64,000 nt of DNA from Lysobacterales bacterium (GTDB lineage Bacteria > Pseudomonadota > Gammaproteobacteria > Xanthomonadales > UBA2363), in NCBI GenBank assembly GCA_019634735.1, contig JAHCAT010000001.1:529227-593226 (forward strand), read 5' to 3'. How positions within the stretch are numbered: position 1 is the first letter of the stretch; each line of letters starts with the position of its first letter. Position numbers and translations under genes: made by a program. The notes under the pieces were generated by a model. The model was not told where the DNA came from, ran no database searches, and was given only the letters and a program-made list of their open reading frames with translations. Positions 37,868 to 49,996 of this stretch are shown here, one piece after another.

Positions 37868-38014
37868 GGCGCTGGAACCCGGGTTCACGCTGCTGCGCAT
37901 CCTGGCCGACACCACCCGGCTGCGCCTGCCCGCCCTGCTGCGCCCGAGGGGCTGCGTCGCCGAGCTGTCGGCGGTGACCCCGCTGGCAAAGGCGCGGGTC
38001 TCCACCCACCCGGC
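37866..38014 (+). pseudogene. 5' fragment of the SahR-like regulator gene
   Basis: About 49 codons (MALEPGFTLLRILADTTRLRL... to VSTHP) align with the first ~50 residues of the intact regulator at 39802, with one codon deleted near GCVAEL. The similarity stops abruptly at the start of unit B. The DNA-binding helix is cut in the wHTH and no methyltransferase domain remains, so it cannot work. It is the footprint of the tandem duplication. Confidence 0.85.
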
Positions 38015-38059
38015 CGGCGGCCGCCGGCCTCAGGGCTCGAAGCCGTCGGCGAAGATCCG
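38015..38059. repeat. 45-bp identical block, copy in unit B
   Basis: Exact copy of 36097-36141; it sits directly behind the cut regulator fragment and is therefore the duplication junction. Confidence 0.9.
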
Positions 38060-38665
38060 CCCGAGCAGGACATGGCCGGCCAGGCCGTCGCCGCCGCGTA
38101 CCAGGCGCGCGAAGCGGGGGATCGCGTCGGACTTCTGCAGGAAGCTGGCGGTACCCCGGCCGGAACCGATGCCCCAGGCGGCCACCGCGTTGCTGTCCAC
38201 CGTGGTCGAGGTCCAGAACGCTGAGGAGACCAGTGCATTGGGAAAGGCCTCGATATTCAGGGCCGGGTTGATCCGGCAGGCCTCCTGGATCGAAGCCAGC
38301 TCGCGCATGCTCGGCAGCCGCCAGTCGGTCTCGCCGGCGAAGCCCGGCGCACCGTCGTTGTCGGCGTCGTCGAGGCCGCTGTTGACGTCGCTGGCGACCT
38401 GCAGCGCCTCGCGCCACTGCGTGAACGGCCGCGCCGCACCCGTGCAGGTGGACCCGGTCCAGGTCTGGCCCAGCGCACAACGCATCCACACCAGGCCGGT
38501 CGGCCGGTGGCGCGTGGTGCCGTCGCTCTCGAGATCGAAATCCGCGGTAGGCGTGGTCGGCGCGATGGCGGGATTGCTGCACGGCTGCGCACCGGCAGGA
38601 AGGCTGGCGGCCAGGCAGGCCAGGCCGAGCATGGCTGGCAGGATCGCTGTGCGGGTGGCATTCAT
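38030..38665 (-). CDS. secreted DUF1566 protein, short form B, with IFADGFEP tag
   Basis: 211 residues: signal peptide (AILPAMLGLACLAASLPAGA), DUF1566 domain with VWMRCALGQTWTG, DADNDGAPGFAGETDWRLPSMREL and ARLVRGG, then the end GRIFADGFEP. Same Cys pattern as the A copy (two Cys near WMRC/TC and one in EACR). The start at 38663-38665 is preceded by an AAAGGA at good spacing. It follows long form B by 73 bases. Last ten codons are DNA-identical with the A copy while the rest is not. Confidence 0.82.
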   Translation of the reverse strand: MNATRTAILPAMLGLACLAASLPAGAQPCSNPAIAPTTPTADFDLESDGTTRHRPTGLVWMRCALGQTWTGSTCTGAARPFTQWREALQVASDVNSGLDDADNDGAPGFAGETDWRLPSMRELASIQEACRINPALNIEAFPNALVSSAFWTSTTVDSNAVAAWGIGSGRGTASFLQKSDAIPRFARLVRGGDGLAGHVLLGRIFADGFEP

Positions 38666-38738
38666 GCAGGGATTTCCTTTCCTGAGACGGATCGGAGCGG
38701 GCGCGGGTGTCGGCAGACCGGCGGGGCATACCGCCCGG

Positions 38739-39644
38739 TCACGGCGCACCGCGCACCAGGCGGACGGCGCTTCGGAACTGCTTTTCCGGGTCGATAGGAA
38801 CGCCGTACTCGAAATAGACGGACCAGGCCCAGGTCTGAAAGACCGCGGATGGCGTGCCGGTCCAGGTGCTGTTCGGCACAGGAAGGTTTGGATTGCCCCA
38901 GTCGCCGGGCACGTTGGGAAAATAGTGCGCGTCGATCGCCGGCCAGCGCCGCCCGTAGTGGACGAGTCCGATCAGTTCGGCGAGCGTCGGCATGCGCCAG
39001 TCGCTGGCACCGCACAGTCCCGCAGCGTTCACTGCGGAGACGTAGCCCGCGGTGTCGCAGTAGTTTCCCGCAGGGTTGTCGACCGGGTCGTACCGGTCCA
39101 GGCAGGTACCCAGGTTCGCGCTGCCCGGATGGCCGCCGTTGTTGCCGTTGGCGGTGCCGTCCGGACGCACCGTGCTGCTGAACCAGGAGTAGGTCCATGC
39201 TCGGTCCTGGAGGTCGGCCGGGGCACGCCGGGTCTTCACCTCCCAGATCAGGCCGGTGGTGTGGTCCAGCACGCAGGACCAGCGCGTTCCCGCCGCTTCG
39301 CTGCCGGCATCGAAGCCGGCGCCGTCCCGCGCCCAGGCCTGGTCCTGGATGGCCAGCGGCTGGCCGTCGGCGCCCAGCTTGCTGAAATCGAAACCGGCAT
39401 CGCCGCCTCCGGCCTTGGCGAGCACGCCGTCCGGGTAGGCCGGATCGCGGCCGAATCCCGCGTCCTGCCCTGGAAAGTCCGCCGGTGGGCCGCCTGGCAC
39501 GGCGGCGGACGCGTTGTAGAAGCGGGTCTGGCCGCTGTCGTTGAGCGGCGGCGCCGGCACCTGGGCCAGGGCCGGCGGCATCGCTGCCGCGATCAGCAGG
39601 GCCAGGGTGCCGCCTGCGGCGCGTGCCCGTCTCGGGTCGATCAT
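38739..39644 (-). CDS. secreted DUF1566 protein, long form B
   Basis: 301 residues with a signal peptide (GTLALLIAAAMPPALA). Head LNDSGQTRFYNASAAVPGGPPADFPGQDAG, then DUF1566 blocks GLIWEVKTRRAPADL, TYSWFSS, GASDWRMPTLAEL and AVRLVRGAP, matching long form A throughout. First gene of the B pair, divergent from the regulator at 39802 with 157 bases between. It could share that control region. Function unknown. Confidence 0.82.
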   Translation of the reverse strand: MIDPRRARAAGGTLALLIAAAMPPALAQVPAPPLNDSGQTRFYNASAAVPGGPPADFPGQDAGFGRDPAYPDGVLAKAGGGDAGFDFSKLGADGQPLAIQDQAWARDGAGFDAGSEAAGTRWSCVLDHTTGLIWEVKTRRAPADLQDRAWTYSWFSSTVRPDGTANGNNGGHPGSANLGTCLDRYDPVDNPAGNYCDTAGYVSAVNAAGLCGASDWRMPTLAELIGLVHYGRRWPAIDAHYFPNVPGDWGNPNLPVPNSTWTGTPSAVFQTWAWSVYFEYGVPIDPEKQFRSAVRLVRGAP

Positions 39645-39745
39645 TGCTGCCTCCGATAGCGCTGCCCGGATCCGACCGCGATCTGCGGTCGACTTCCCAG
39701 ACCCTTGAGAACCCCGGTCGCGGGCGAACCGAACAGGCAGCCGGC

Positions 39746-39774
39746 TTGACCCGGTCCCGACGCGCCACTAGGCT
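39746..39774 (+). promoter_or_regulatory. promoter of the SahR-like regulator and metH
   Basis: TTGACC (39746-39751) and TAGGCT (39769-39774) with a 17-base spacer. The predicted start, about 39781, falls within the palindrome at 39780-39803, so a bound repressor would block it directly. Confidence 0.65.
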
Positions 39775-39779
39775 CGTTC

Positions 39780-39803
39780 ATCGTTTTATCGCGATCAAAC
39801 GAT
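39780..39803 (+). promoter_or_regulatory. 24-bp near-perfect palindrome, likely autoregulatory operator
   Basis: Arms ATCGTTT (39780-39786) and AAACGAT (39797-39803) flank a core with the palindrome ATCGCGAT (39788-39795); only one symmetric pair mismatches. It overlaps the start codon of the regulator (39802-39804) and lies just behind the -10 box. Binding by the regulator is inferred from position and symmetry. Confidence 0.75.
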
Positions 39804-40725
39804 GGAGCTGGAACACGGATCCGCGCTGCTGCGCACCCTGGCCGACGCCACCCGGCTGCGCCTGCTCGCCCTGCTGCGTGCCGAGGAGCTGAGCGTCGCC
39901 GAGCTGTCGGCGGTCACCTCGTTGGCGCAGCCGCGGGTGTCCACCCACCTGGCGCGGCTCAAGGACGCCGGCCTGGTCCAGGACCGCCGCCAGGGCGTGT
40001 CGGCCTACTACCGTGCCGCCGGCGAGGCCGAGGCCGGTGCCAGCACCCTGTTCGAGGCGCTGGCCGGTCAGCTCGACGACGCCCTGCTCGACCAGGACGC
40101 CGCCCGCCTGCGCGCCGTTCTGGCCGAGCGCCGCGGCGGCGCCTGGGCCGACTCGGTGGCCGGCAGCATGGAACGCCACTACTCCCCGGGGCGCACCTGG
40201 GAAACGCTCACCCATGCCTTCACCACCCTGCTGGAGCCCGGCGACGTGCTCGACGTCGGTTCAGGCGACGGCGTGATCGCCGAGCTGCTGGCACCGCGCG
40301 CGCGCAGCCTGACCTGCCTGGACATCTCCGAACGCGTGGTCGCCGCGGCCCGCGAGCGCCTGGCCGGGGTGCCGCGCGTTCGGGTCGAGGTCGGCGACAT
40401 GCACGCCCTGCCGGAGTCCGACGCCAGCTACGACCTGGTCCTGCTGCTCAACGCACTGACCTACAGCGCGACACCGGCAAGGGCGATCGCCGAAGCGGCC
40501 CGTGCCCTGCGGCCGGGCGGCCGACTGCTGGCCACCACGCTCTGCCGCCATGCCCATGCCGCCGCGGCGAAGCCATTCGGCCACGTCAACCTCGGCTTTC
40601 GGCGCGAAGACCTGCGCCGGCACTGCCAGGCGGCCGGGCTCACGGTGCTGTCGCTGGAACGCAGCGGGCGCGAGCGGCGGCCACCGCACTTCGAAATCCT
40701 GACCCTGCTGGCGGCGCGACCCTGA
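39802..40725 (+). CDS. ArsR-type regulator fused to methyltransferase domain, SahR-like
   Basis: 307 residues: an N-terminal ArsR winged helix (about 5-75, with [41 protein letters not shown]) and a SAM-methyltransferase-like domain (about 130-300, motif I LDVGSGDG at 150-157, later [18 protein letters not shown]). SahR in Proteobacteria has this design and represses methionine-cycle genes until S-adenosylhomocysteine binds the methyltransferase-like domain. The gene is followed by metH after 49 bases and preceded by a palindrome over its own start codon, so autoregulation with metH is likely. A genuine methyltransferase activity cannot be excluded. Confidence 0.82.
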   Translation: MELEHGSALLRTLADATRLRLLALLRAEELSVAELSAVTSLAQPRVSTHLARLKDAGLVQDRRQGVSAYYRAAGEAEAGASTLFEALAGQLDDALLDQDAARLRAVLAERRGGAWADSVAGSMERHYSPGRTWETLTHAFTTLLEPGDVLDVGSGDGVIAELLAPRARSLTCLDISERVVAAARERLAGVPRVRVEVGDMHALPESDASYDLVLLLNALTYSATPARAIAEAARALRPGGRLLATTLCRHAHAAAAKPFGHVNLGFRREDLRRHCQAAGLTVLSLERSGRERRPPHFEILTLLAARP

Positions 40726-40774
40726 ACTGCGAACACGCCCCGACCGCCCGCCCCTCCCGAACAAGGAAGACCCC

Positions 40775-44515
<3,741 letters not shown>

Positions 44516-44537
44516 CCCGCCCGGCCTCGCGGCATGC

Positions 44538-45587
44538 TCAGGCCTTGCCGTTGCGCGACAGCAGCACGGCGATCGCCCGGGTCTGCGGGAACTCCGACAG
44601 CGCCAGCGCGACCACGGCGGTCATCGGCACCGAGAGGAAGGCGCCGGCCACGCCCCACAGCCCCGACCAGATCGCCAGGGTCACCAGGATCACGAACGGG
44701 CTGAGGTTGAGCGAGTTGCCCATGAGCAGGGGCTCGAGCATGTTGCCGATCAGGAACTGCGCGGCGATCAGGGCACCCGCCAGGGCCAGCACCGGGCCGG
44801 GATCGCCGAGCTGGACCACGGCGAACGCGACCGGGAACAGCACGCCCAGGAACGAGCCGATGTAGGGCACGTAGTTCATCACCGCGATCAGCACCGCCCA
44901 GAACGCCGCCAGCTCCAGCCCGAACAGCAGCATGATCAGCCAGCTCACCACGCCCAGCAGGATGTTGATCAGGGTCTTCAGCGCGAGGTAGGCGCCGATC
45001 CGCTCGTTCACCTTGCCGATGATGTGGCGGATCCGGGTCACCGTGACCGGGTCGCCCGACAGGCGGCCGACCTTGCCGTCGAAGCCGCTGCGCTCGAGCA
45101 GCAGGAAGCCGACGTACAGCAGCACCAGGGCGATGGTGGACAGCACCGAGGTCAGCGACACCACGGTCGAGCCGACCAGGCGCTGCAGGTTGACCTGGTC
45201 GAGGACGTCGGTGCGCAGGCTCTGCCAGGTCGGCGTGACCTCGATGCCCAACCGGGCGGCGCCGCCCTGGATCATCGACAGCAGGGATTCCTGCAGTTGC
45301 GGCGCCAGCTGCACCAGGCGGCCGATGTTGTTGCTGAGCAGGACACCGCCGGCGGCCACCACCAGCACCATGGCCAGCACCGAGAAGCCCACCAGGAGCG
45401 TCCGCGGCACCCAGGCGCCCAGCAGGGGCACGCGCTGCAGCAGGCGGGCAAGGCCCAGGATCACGTAGGAAAGCAGCACGGCGAAGACGATCGGCACCAG
45501 CACCGCCTTGCCGATGTACAGCACCCAGCCGATGATCACCGCCAGCACGGTCGCAAGCACCACGCCCAGCAGACGCTCGTTCGCCAT
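44538..45587 (-). CDS. AI-2E family transporter (second copy)
   Basis: 349 residues; second PerM-type protein in the window besides 5709-6839. N-terminal spans (LLGVVLATVLAVIIGWVLYIGKAVLVPIVFAVLLSYVI), soluble middle and C-terminal signature VMNYVPYIGSFLGV, GNMLEPLLMGNSLNLSPFVI. The start at MANERLL gives the normal N-terminus; 13 further upstream codons lack a span. Converges on metH with 22 bases between stops. Substrate unknown. Confidence 0.88.
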   Translation of the reverse strand: MANERLLGVVLATVLAVIIGWVLYIGKAVLVPIVFAVLLSYVILGLARLLQRVPLLGAWVPRTLLVGFSVLAMVLVVAAGGVLLSNNIGRLVQLAPQLQESLLSMIQGGAARLGIEVTPTWQSLRTDVLDQVNLQRLVGSTVVSLTSVLSTIALVLLYVGFLLLERSGFDGKVGRLSGDPVTVTRIRHIIGKVNERIGAYLALKTLINILLGVVSWLIMLLFGLELAAFWAVLIAVMNYVPYIGSFLGVLFPVAFAVVQLGDPGPVLALAGALIAAQFLIGNMLEPLLMGNSLNLSPFVILVTLAIWSGLWGVAGAFLSVPMTAVVALALSEFPQTRAIAVLLSRNGKA

Positions 45588-45747
45588 GCATCGCTCCAGT
45601 CGCCAGGCGCGAGCATAGCCCGGCACGATCCCCGCAGGTTTCGCGCAGGATTCGCTCCCGGTCCGAACGCACCATCGCCGGTGCGGCGGGCCGCCCGGAG
45701 CTCGCGCTAAAGTCCGGACGACCCGTGCCCACCTTGCCCGCGCACCG

Positions 45748-47868
45748 ATGAATCTTTCCCACCTGTTCGAGCAGGCCGCCGCCGCCTACCGGCAGGGCGA
45801 TGATGCCCACACCCTGGCGCTGTCGCGGCGGTTGCTGGATGCCGACCCCGGGCAACCCCGATACCTGATGCTGGCCGCCAATGCCGCACTGCGCTCGGGT
45901 CAATGGCCCGCCGCCATCGAGGCGCTGCAGGCGCTGCTGAACCAGCAGCCCGGGCAGGCCGCCCTGCTGCGACCGCTTGCCCAGGCCTGGAACCGCCAGG
46001 GCCTGGCGCTGCGCCGTGCGGGCCAGGCGGCCGCCGCCGAGGTGGCATTCCGCGCGGCGCTCGGGCGTCAGCGCGGCCAGCCCGAAGCCACCTTCAACCT
46101 GGCCCTGTTGCTCGACGACGAGGACCGGCCGGGCGCCGCCCTGCCCCTGTGGCGCGAGCTGGCGACGGCCAATCCGGAGGACATCGAGGTCCGCACCCGC
46201 CTTGCCCGCTGCCTTGCTCTGTGCGACGACCATCGGCAGGCCGCCAGCCTGCTCGACACCCTGCCCGCCGCCGGCACCCCCGCGCTGGCCCTCGACCAGG
46301 CCGAGGCCCAGGCGGCCTGCGGCCGGCTGCAGCAGGCGGCACGGACCGTAGCGACGCTCCCGGACGACCCCGCCCTGCTGTCACGCCTGGCCACGGTCGC
46401 CGACACCCTGGCCCAGGCGGGCGCCATCGAAGCAGGTGCGGGCCTGCACCAGGCCTGCCATCGCCTGCTCGACGCGGGCGCCAGCTCGCCCGGCCTTCGC
46501 CATCTCTTCGCCCGCCACCTGCTGCTGCCCGCGGTGCCGGCCGATACCGGGGCCATCGACCAGGCGCGACAACGCTTCGCGCAGGGCCTGGACGCGCTGG
46601 CCGCGGAGCTTACGCCGGCACGACTGGCCGGCTGCGCACGCACGCTCGACCAGCTGGCCTGGAGCAACTTCTATCTCGCCTACCAGGGGCGCGACGACCT
46701 CGAGCTGCAGACCCGCTTCGGCGATCTGCTCGGGCGCTGCGCGCGCGCCCTGGCGCCCGCCGGCCTGCCCGACCCGTCGGGCAGCGGTGGCCGCCGACGG
46801 ATCGCCCTGGTCGGCTCGATCTTCCGCCATTGCACGGCAGGCCACTACTTCGCGTCGTGGGTGCGGATCCTGGCCGATGCCGGGTTCGAGGTCCACGTGG
46901 TGCAGCTAGGCCCGGCCGGCGACGCATTCACCGACACGATCGCCGCGCCGGCCACCGCCCTGCACCGCATCGAGGGCGGCGCCGACGCCCTGGCGCGCCA
47001 CCTGGCCGGACTGCGCTGCGACCTGATCCTCTACCCGGAGCTGGGCATGGAGGCCCGCCTGCCTGCGCTCGCCTCGCTGCGCCTGGCGCCACGCCAGGCC
47101 TGCGCCTGGGGTCATCCGGTGTCCTCCGGGCTGGCCACCATCGACGCCTTCTTCTCCTGTGCGGACATGGAACCGGAAGGCGCGCAGGGTCACTACCGTG
47201 AGCCGCTGCGCCTGCTGCCCGGCCTGGGCACGCACTACCCGGCACCACCGCAGCCGGCAGGCGGCGACCGCGCCAGCGCCGGACTGCCCACCGAGGGCAG
47301 GCTCTATCTGATCCCCCATGCGCCGTACAAGCTGCACCCCGACAACGACGCCGTGCTGGCGGCCATCGCGACCGGCGACCCGCAGGCGCGTCTTGTGCTT
47401 TTCCGCGGCCAGGGCGCCGGCAGCGGACCGGCCCTGCTGCGGCGCCTGGGTGCGGCGCTGGAACAGGCCGGTGCCGATCCGGACAGGCAGCTGTGCGTGC
47501 TGGACAACACCAGCCGCGAGGGCTTCCTGGCGGTCAACAGGGTGTGCGACGTCATGGTCGACTGTCTGCACTGGTCGGGCGGCAACACCAGCCTGGATGC
47601 CCTGTCCAGCGGCCTGCCCGTGCTGACCTGCCCGGGGCCGTACATGCGCGGCCGGCAGTCGGCAGCGATGCTGCGCCAGCTGGGTCTGGAACGCCTGGTG
47701 TTCGACGCCCCCGATGACCTGGTGCGGACGGCGATCGACCTGGCCGGGGATCGGCACGAACGCGAATCCTGTGCGCGGCAGATCCGTGCCGGCCTGCCCG
47801 ACCTGCTCGCCTGTCCCGACCTGCCGGACCGGCTGGTCGCGCACGTCGAGGCGCTGCTGGACAACTGA
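45748..47868 (+). CDS. TPR protein with SPINDLY/OGT-like glycosyltransferase (GT41) domain
   Basis: 706 residues. The first ~340 are TPR-type helical repeats (LSRRLLDADPGQPRYLMLAANAALRSGQWPAAIEAL and similar). The C-terminal ~360 form a two-lobed GT41-like catalytic region: RIALVGSIFRHCTAGHYFASW, DLILYPELGM, APRQACAWGHPVSSG with a conserved HPVSSG loop, and DCLHWSGGNTSLDALSSGLPVLTCPG, the nucleotide-sugar site. It should O-glycosylate protein side chains with GlcNAc or fucose-type donor, acceptors unknown. No signal peptide, so cytoplasmic. Alone in a short plus-strand run. Confidence 0.82.
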   Translation: MNLSHLFEQAAAAYRQGDDAHTLALSRRLLDADPGQPRYLMLAANAALRSGQWPAAIEALQALLNQQPGQAALLRPLAQAWNRQGLALRRAGQAAAAEVAFRAALGRQRGQPEATFNLALLLDDEDRPGAALPLWRELATANPEDIEVRTRLARCLALCDDHRQAASLLDTLPAAGTPALALDQAEAQAACGRLQQAARTVATLPDDPALLSRLATVADTLAQAGAIEAGAGLHQACHRLLDAGASSPGLRHLFARHLLLPAVPADTGAIDQARQRFAQGLDALAAELTPARLAGCARTLDQLAWSNFYLAYQGRDDLELQTRFGDLLGRCARALAPAGLPDPSGSGGRRRIALVGSIFRHCTAGHYFASWVRILADAGFEVHVVQLGPAGDAFTDTIAAPATALHRIEGGADALARHLAGLRCDLILYPELGMEARLPALASLRLAPRQACAWGHPVSSGLATIDAFFSCADMEPEGAQGHYREPLRLLPGLGTHYPAPPQPAGGDRASAGLPTEGRLYLIPHAPYKLHPDNDAVLAAIATGDPQARLVLFRGQGAGSGPALLRRLGAALEQAGADPDRQLCVLDNTSREGFLAVNRVCDVMVDCLHWSGGNTSLDALSSGLPVLTCPGPYMRGRQSAAMLRQLGLERLVFDAPDDLVRTAIDLAGDRHERESCARQIRAGLPDLLACPDLPDRLVAHVEALLDN

Positions 47869-47881
47869 CGCCAGCGGCCGG

Positions 47882-47910
47882 TTGCCGCCCTCGCGGCAGC
47901 CGCGTAGGCT
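47882..47910 (+). promoter_or_regulatory. putative promoter of the PilZ gene
   Basis: TTGCCG (47882-47887), 17-base spacer, TAGGCT (47905-47910). The same -10 hexamer and spacing occur before the SahR-like gene. Confidence 0.5.
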
Positions 47911-47954
47911 GGCGTCTCCGGGCAGCGCCACCGGGCCGGGGAGCCCAGCAACAG

Positions 47955-48236
47955 ATGACCGATCACGAGCAGCGCGCGTCCAGTCGTCGCCCCTGCGACG
48001 AACCCGCGGAACTCAGCGCCGGCCACGGCCGCTGGTCGACCCGCCTGGTCAATCTCTCGGACGGTGGCGCCTGCGTGCTGCTGCCCCCCGACTGGCCGGA
48101 TCTGGATCCAGGCGGCCTGTCGATCAGCTTCCAGCTGGACGGCAAGACGCACCGGCACGCCTGCGAGATCGTCTGGGGCGACCTGGAGCGCCTCGGGCTG
48201 AGCTTCCTCGACAGCGCCGACCGCCCGGCCGGCTGA
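47955..48236 (+). CDS. small PilZ domain protein (c-di-GMP receptor)
   Basis: 93 residues, a single PilZ domain. R7-x3-R11 (RASSR) and N33-x-S35-x2-G38 (NLSDGG) match the two c-di-GMP binding motifs, so it likely binds the second messenger made by enzymes such as the cyclase at 31968. Output partner is unknown. Followed by a strong terminator at 48256. Confidence 0.85.
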   Translation: MTDHEQRASSRRPCDEPAELSAGHGRWSTRLVNLSDGGACVLLPPDWPDLDPGGLSISFQLDGKTHRHACEIVWGDLERLGLSFLDSADRPAG

Positions 48237-48255
48237 GCGCAGCCCCTGACAGCTT

Positions 48256-48288
48256 CTCGAGAAACGACCGCCCTGGTCGTTTTTCGAG
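48256..48288 (+). terminator. rho-independent terminator after the PilZ gene
   Basis: Stem CTCGAGAAACGACC (48256-48269), loop GCCCT, second arm GGTCGTTTTTCGAG (48275-48288); 14 pairs with one G-T wobble. The T-run lies inside the second arm. It begins 20 bases after the stop. Confidence 0.8.
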
Positions 48289-48402
48289 TCGCCCGTGCTG
48301 CGCAGGGCCGGCGCGCCGCCTGAGCATCCAATCCGGTCACCGCGGCCGATCGCAGCGCCGGCCACTACACTACCGCCCCCTTTCCAGCCAGCGGACTGCA
48401 CC

Positions 48403-49170
48403 GTGCATCCTTCCAACGTCAAGGCCGCCATCACCGGCGGCGCCTCGGGCCTGGGCCTGGCCGTCGCCCGTCACCTGGTCGCCGCCGGCGGCCAGGTCGC
48501 CCTGCTCGATGTCCAGGCCGACAAGGGCCAGGCCGCCGCCGCCGAACTCGGCGACCGGGCCCGCCACTTCAGCGCCGATGTCACCAACGAATCCGGGATC
48601 GTCGAGGTCCTGGACCAGGCCGCCGCCGCCATGGGCGGCCTGAACGTCGCGGTCAACTGCGCCGGCATCCTCGGTGCCGGCCGGGTCCTGGGCAAGGACG
48701 GACCGATGGCGCTGGACGGGTTCGCGCGCACGGTCGGCGTCAACCTGGTCGGCAGCTTCAACGTCGCCAAGGCGGCGGCCCAGCTCATGCAGGACAACGA
48801 GCCGGGCGAGGACGGCGAGCGCGGCGTGATCGTCAACACCGCCTCGGTCGCCGCCTTCGACGGCCAGATCGGCCAGGCCGCGTACTCGGCGTCGAAGGGC
48901 GGCGTGGTCGGCATGACCTTGCCGATGGCGCGCGAGCTGGCGCGTTTCGGGATCCGGGTGATGACCATCGCACCGGGTATCTTCTGGACGCCCATGGTCG
49001 ACGGCATGCCGCCGCAGGTGCAGGAGTCGCTGTCGGCCTCGATCCCGTTCCCGTCGCGCCTGGGCCGGCCCGAGGAATTCGCCGAACTGGTCGCCTTCAT
49101 CCTGGGCAACCGCTATCTCAACGGCGAGACCATCCGGCTGGACGGCGCCGTCCGGCTGGCCCCCAAGTGA
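48403..49170 (+). CDS. short-chain dehydrogenase, HSD10 / 3-hydroxyacyl-CoA type
   Basis: 255 residues from a GTG. NAD(P)-binding TGGASGLG at the N-terminus, NCAGILG, and the catalytic Tyr-Lys pair YSASK. The pattern ([45 protein letters not shown]) is that of 3-hydroxyacyl-CoA dehydrogenases type 2, which oxidise 3-hydroxyacyl-CoA in fatty-acid or branched-chain breakdown. The ATG further upstream would add unlikely residues. It is 22 bases before efpL. Confidence 0.85.
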   Translation: MHPSNVKAAITGGASGLGLAVARHLVAAGGQVALLDVQADKGQAAAAELGDRARHFSADVTNESGIVEVLDQAAAAMGGLNVAVNCAGILGAGRVLGKDGPMALDGFARTVGVNLVGSFNVAKAAAQLMQDNEPGEDGERGVIVNTASVAAFDGQIGQAAYSASKGGVVGMTLPMARELARFGIRVMTIAPGIFWTPMVDGMPPQVQESLSASIPFPSRLGRPEEFAELVAFILGNRYLNGETIRLDGAVRLAPK

Positions 49171-49192
49171 CCGGCACAGGAGCAGCGCAGCG

Positions 49193-49756
49193 ATGAGAGC
49201 GAACGAGATCAAGCGCGGCAACGTGGTCGAGCACGACGGCCGGGTCTGGCAGGTGCGCGACGTCGAAAAGTCGGTGCCCACCGCGCGCGGTGGCAACACC
49301 ACCTACCGGTTCACCCTGTATGCGATCCCCGGCGGCCAGAAGCTGGACCTCAGCCTGCGCGGCGACGACGACCTGCGCGAGGTCGAACTGAGCCGGCGCG
49401 CGGCGAACTACTCCTACCGGGACGGCGACGCCTTCGTGTTCATGGACAGCGAGGACTACAGCCAGTACCTGCTGTCGCCTGAGCTGGTCGGCGACCAGGC
49501 CGGCTACATCACCGAAGGCCTCGAGGGCTGTTACGTGCAACTGATCGAGGGCGATCCGGTCGGCGTGCAGCTGCCGCCCAACGTCGTGCTGGAAGTGGTC
49601 GAGACCGCGCCCGAGCTCAAGGGCGGCACCGCCACCAAGCGGCCCAAGCCGGCCCGTCTGGCCACCGGCATCGAAATCATGGTGCCCGAATACGTCGGCA
49701 ACGGCGACCGCGTCCTGGTCAACACCACCACCGGCGAGTACGGCGGCCGGGCCTGA
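49193..49756 (+). CDS. efpL: elongation factor P-like protein EfpL (YeiP)
   Basis: 187 residues with EF-P architecture: N-terminal KOW-like domain starting [20 protein letters not shown], two OB domains and the end [12 protein letters not shown]. The loop that reaches the peptidyl transferase centre is [10 protein letters not shown], with R32 where EF-P carries its modified Lys/Arg; this and VPEYVGNGD point to EfpL rather than EF-P. It should relieve ribosome stalling at proline-rich motifs. Confidence 0.9.
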   Translation: MRANEIKRGNVVEHDGRVWQVRDVEKSVPTARGGNTTYRFTLYAIPGGQKLDLSLRGDDDLREVELSRRAANYSYRDGDAFVFMDSEDYSQYLLSPELVGDQAGYITEGLEGCYVQLIEGDPVGVQLPPNVVLEVVETAPELKGGTATKRPKPARLATGIEIMVPEYVGNGDRVLVNTTTGEYGGRA

Positions 49757-49787
49757 ACGCCCGCGAGGCGGCCGCCTTACGCGGCCA

Positions 49788-49880
49788 CCTCGTCATGACC
49801 TGTGGCACGCGCCCGAACCGGGCTGACTGCTCAGGCTGAGGGTCACGCATCCCCCGGAACCCCCGCCATGGCACGCCGCC
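49788..49880 (+). repeat. leader sequence similar to 50912-51010
   Basis: Shares CCTCG, CATGACC, GTGGCACGCGC, TCAGGCTGA and CGCCATGGCACG in order with the leader of the alcohol dehydrogenase gene at 50996. It contains the palindrome GTCATGAC (49792-49799). It precedes the NTF2-like gene. Confidence 0.6.
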
Positions 49881-49996
49881 CGCCCGTAGTCCCCGCTTCG
49901 CCGATCCTCGCAACGCTGGAGAACGCGCGGACCGCCGGCCGGATCGACGGCGCGATTCCACCCGGACTTTCGGCGAACAGGCGGGAGCGACGTGGC

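Larger units (their letters stand above)
36097..38014. repeat. tandem duplication, unit A (decayed regulator end)
   Basis: This unit holds a minus-strand pair of DUF1566 genes and the first ~150 bases of a regulator gene. The next unit repeats the same order. The offset between matching left edges is 1918 bases. Unit A ends where its regulator copy is cut and the left edge of unit B begins. Confidence 0.85.
38015..39951. repeat. tandem duplication, unit B (intact regulator follows)
   Basis: Same gene order as unit A: short DUF1566, long DUF1566, then the regulator, here uninterrupted. The upstream region of the regulator also matches (about 37800-37865 against 39735-39801). Coding regions have diverged clearly, so the duplication is old. 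Confidence 0.82.

Noticed and set aside
36097..39951. Retron, toxin-antitoxin or phage defence island
   Set aside because: The genes are exported DUF1566 proteins and a methionine-type regulator; no reverse transcriptase, nuclease or toxin signatures.
40726..40774. Cobalamin or SAM riboswitch before metH
   Set aside because: Only 49 bases separate the genes; no such fold fits.
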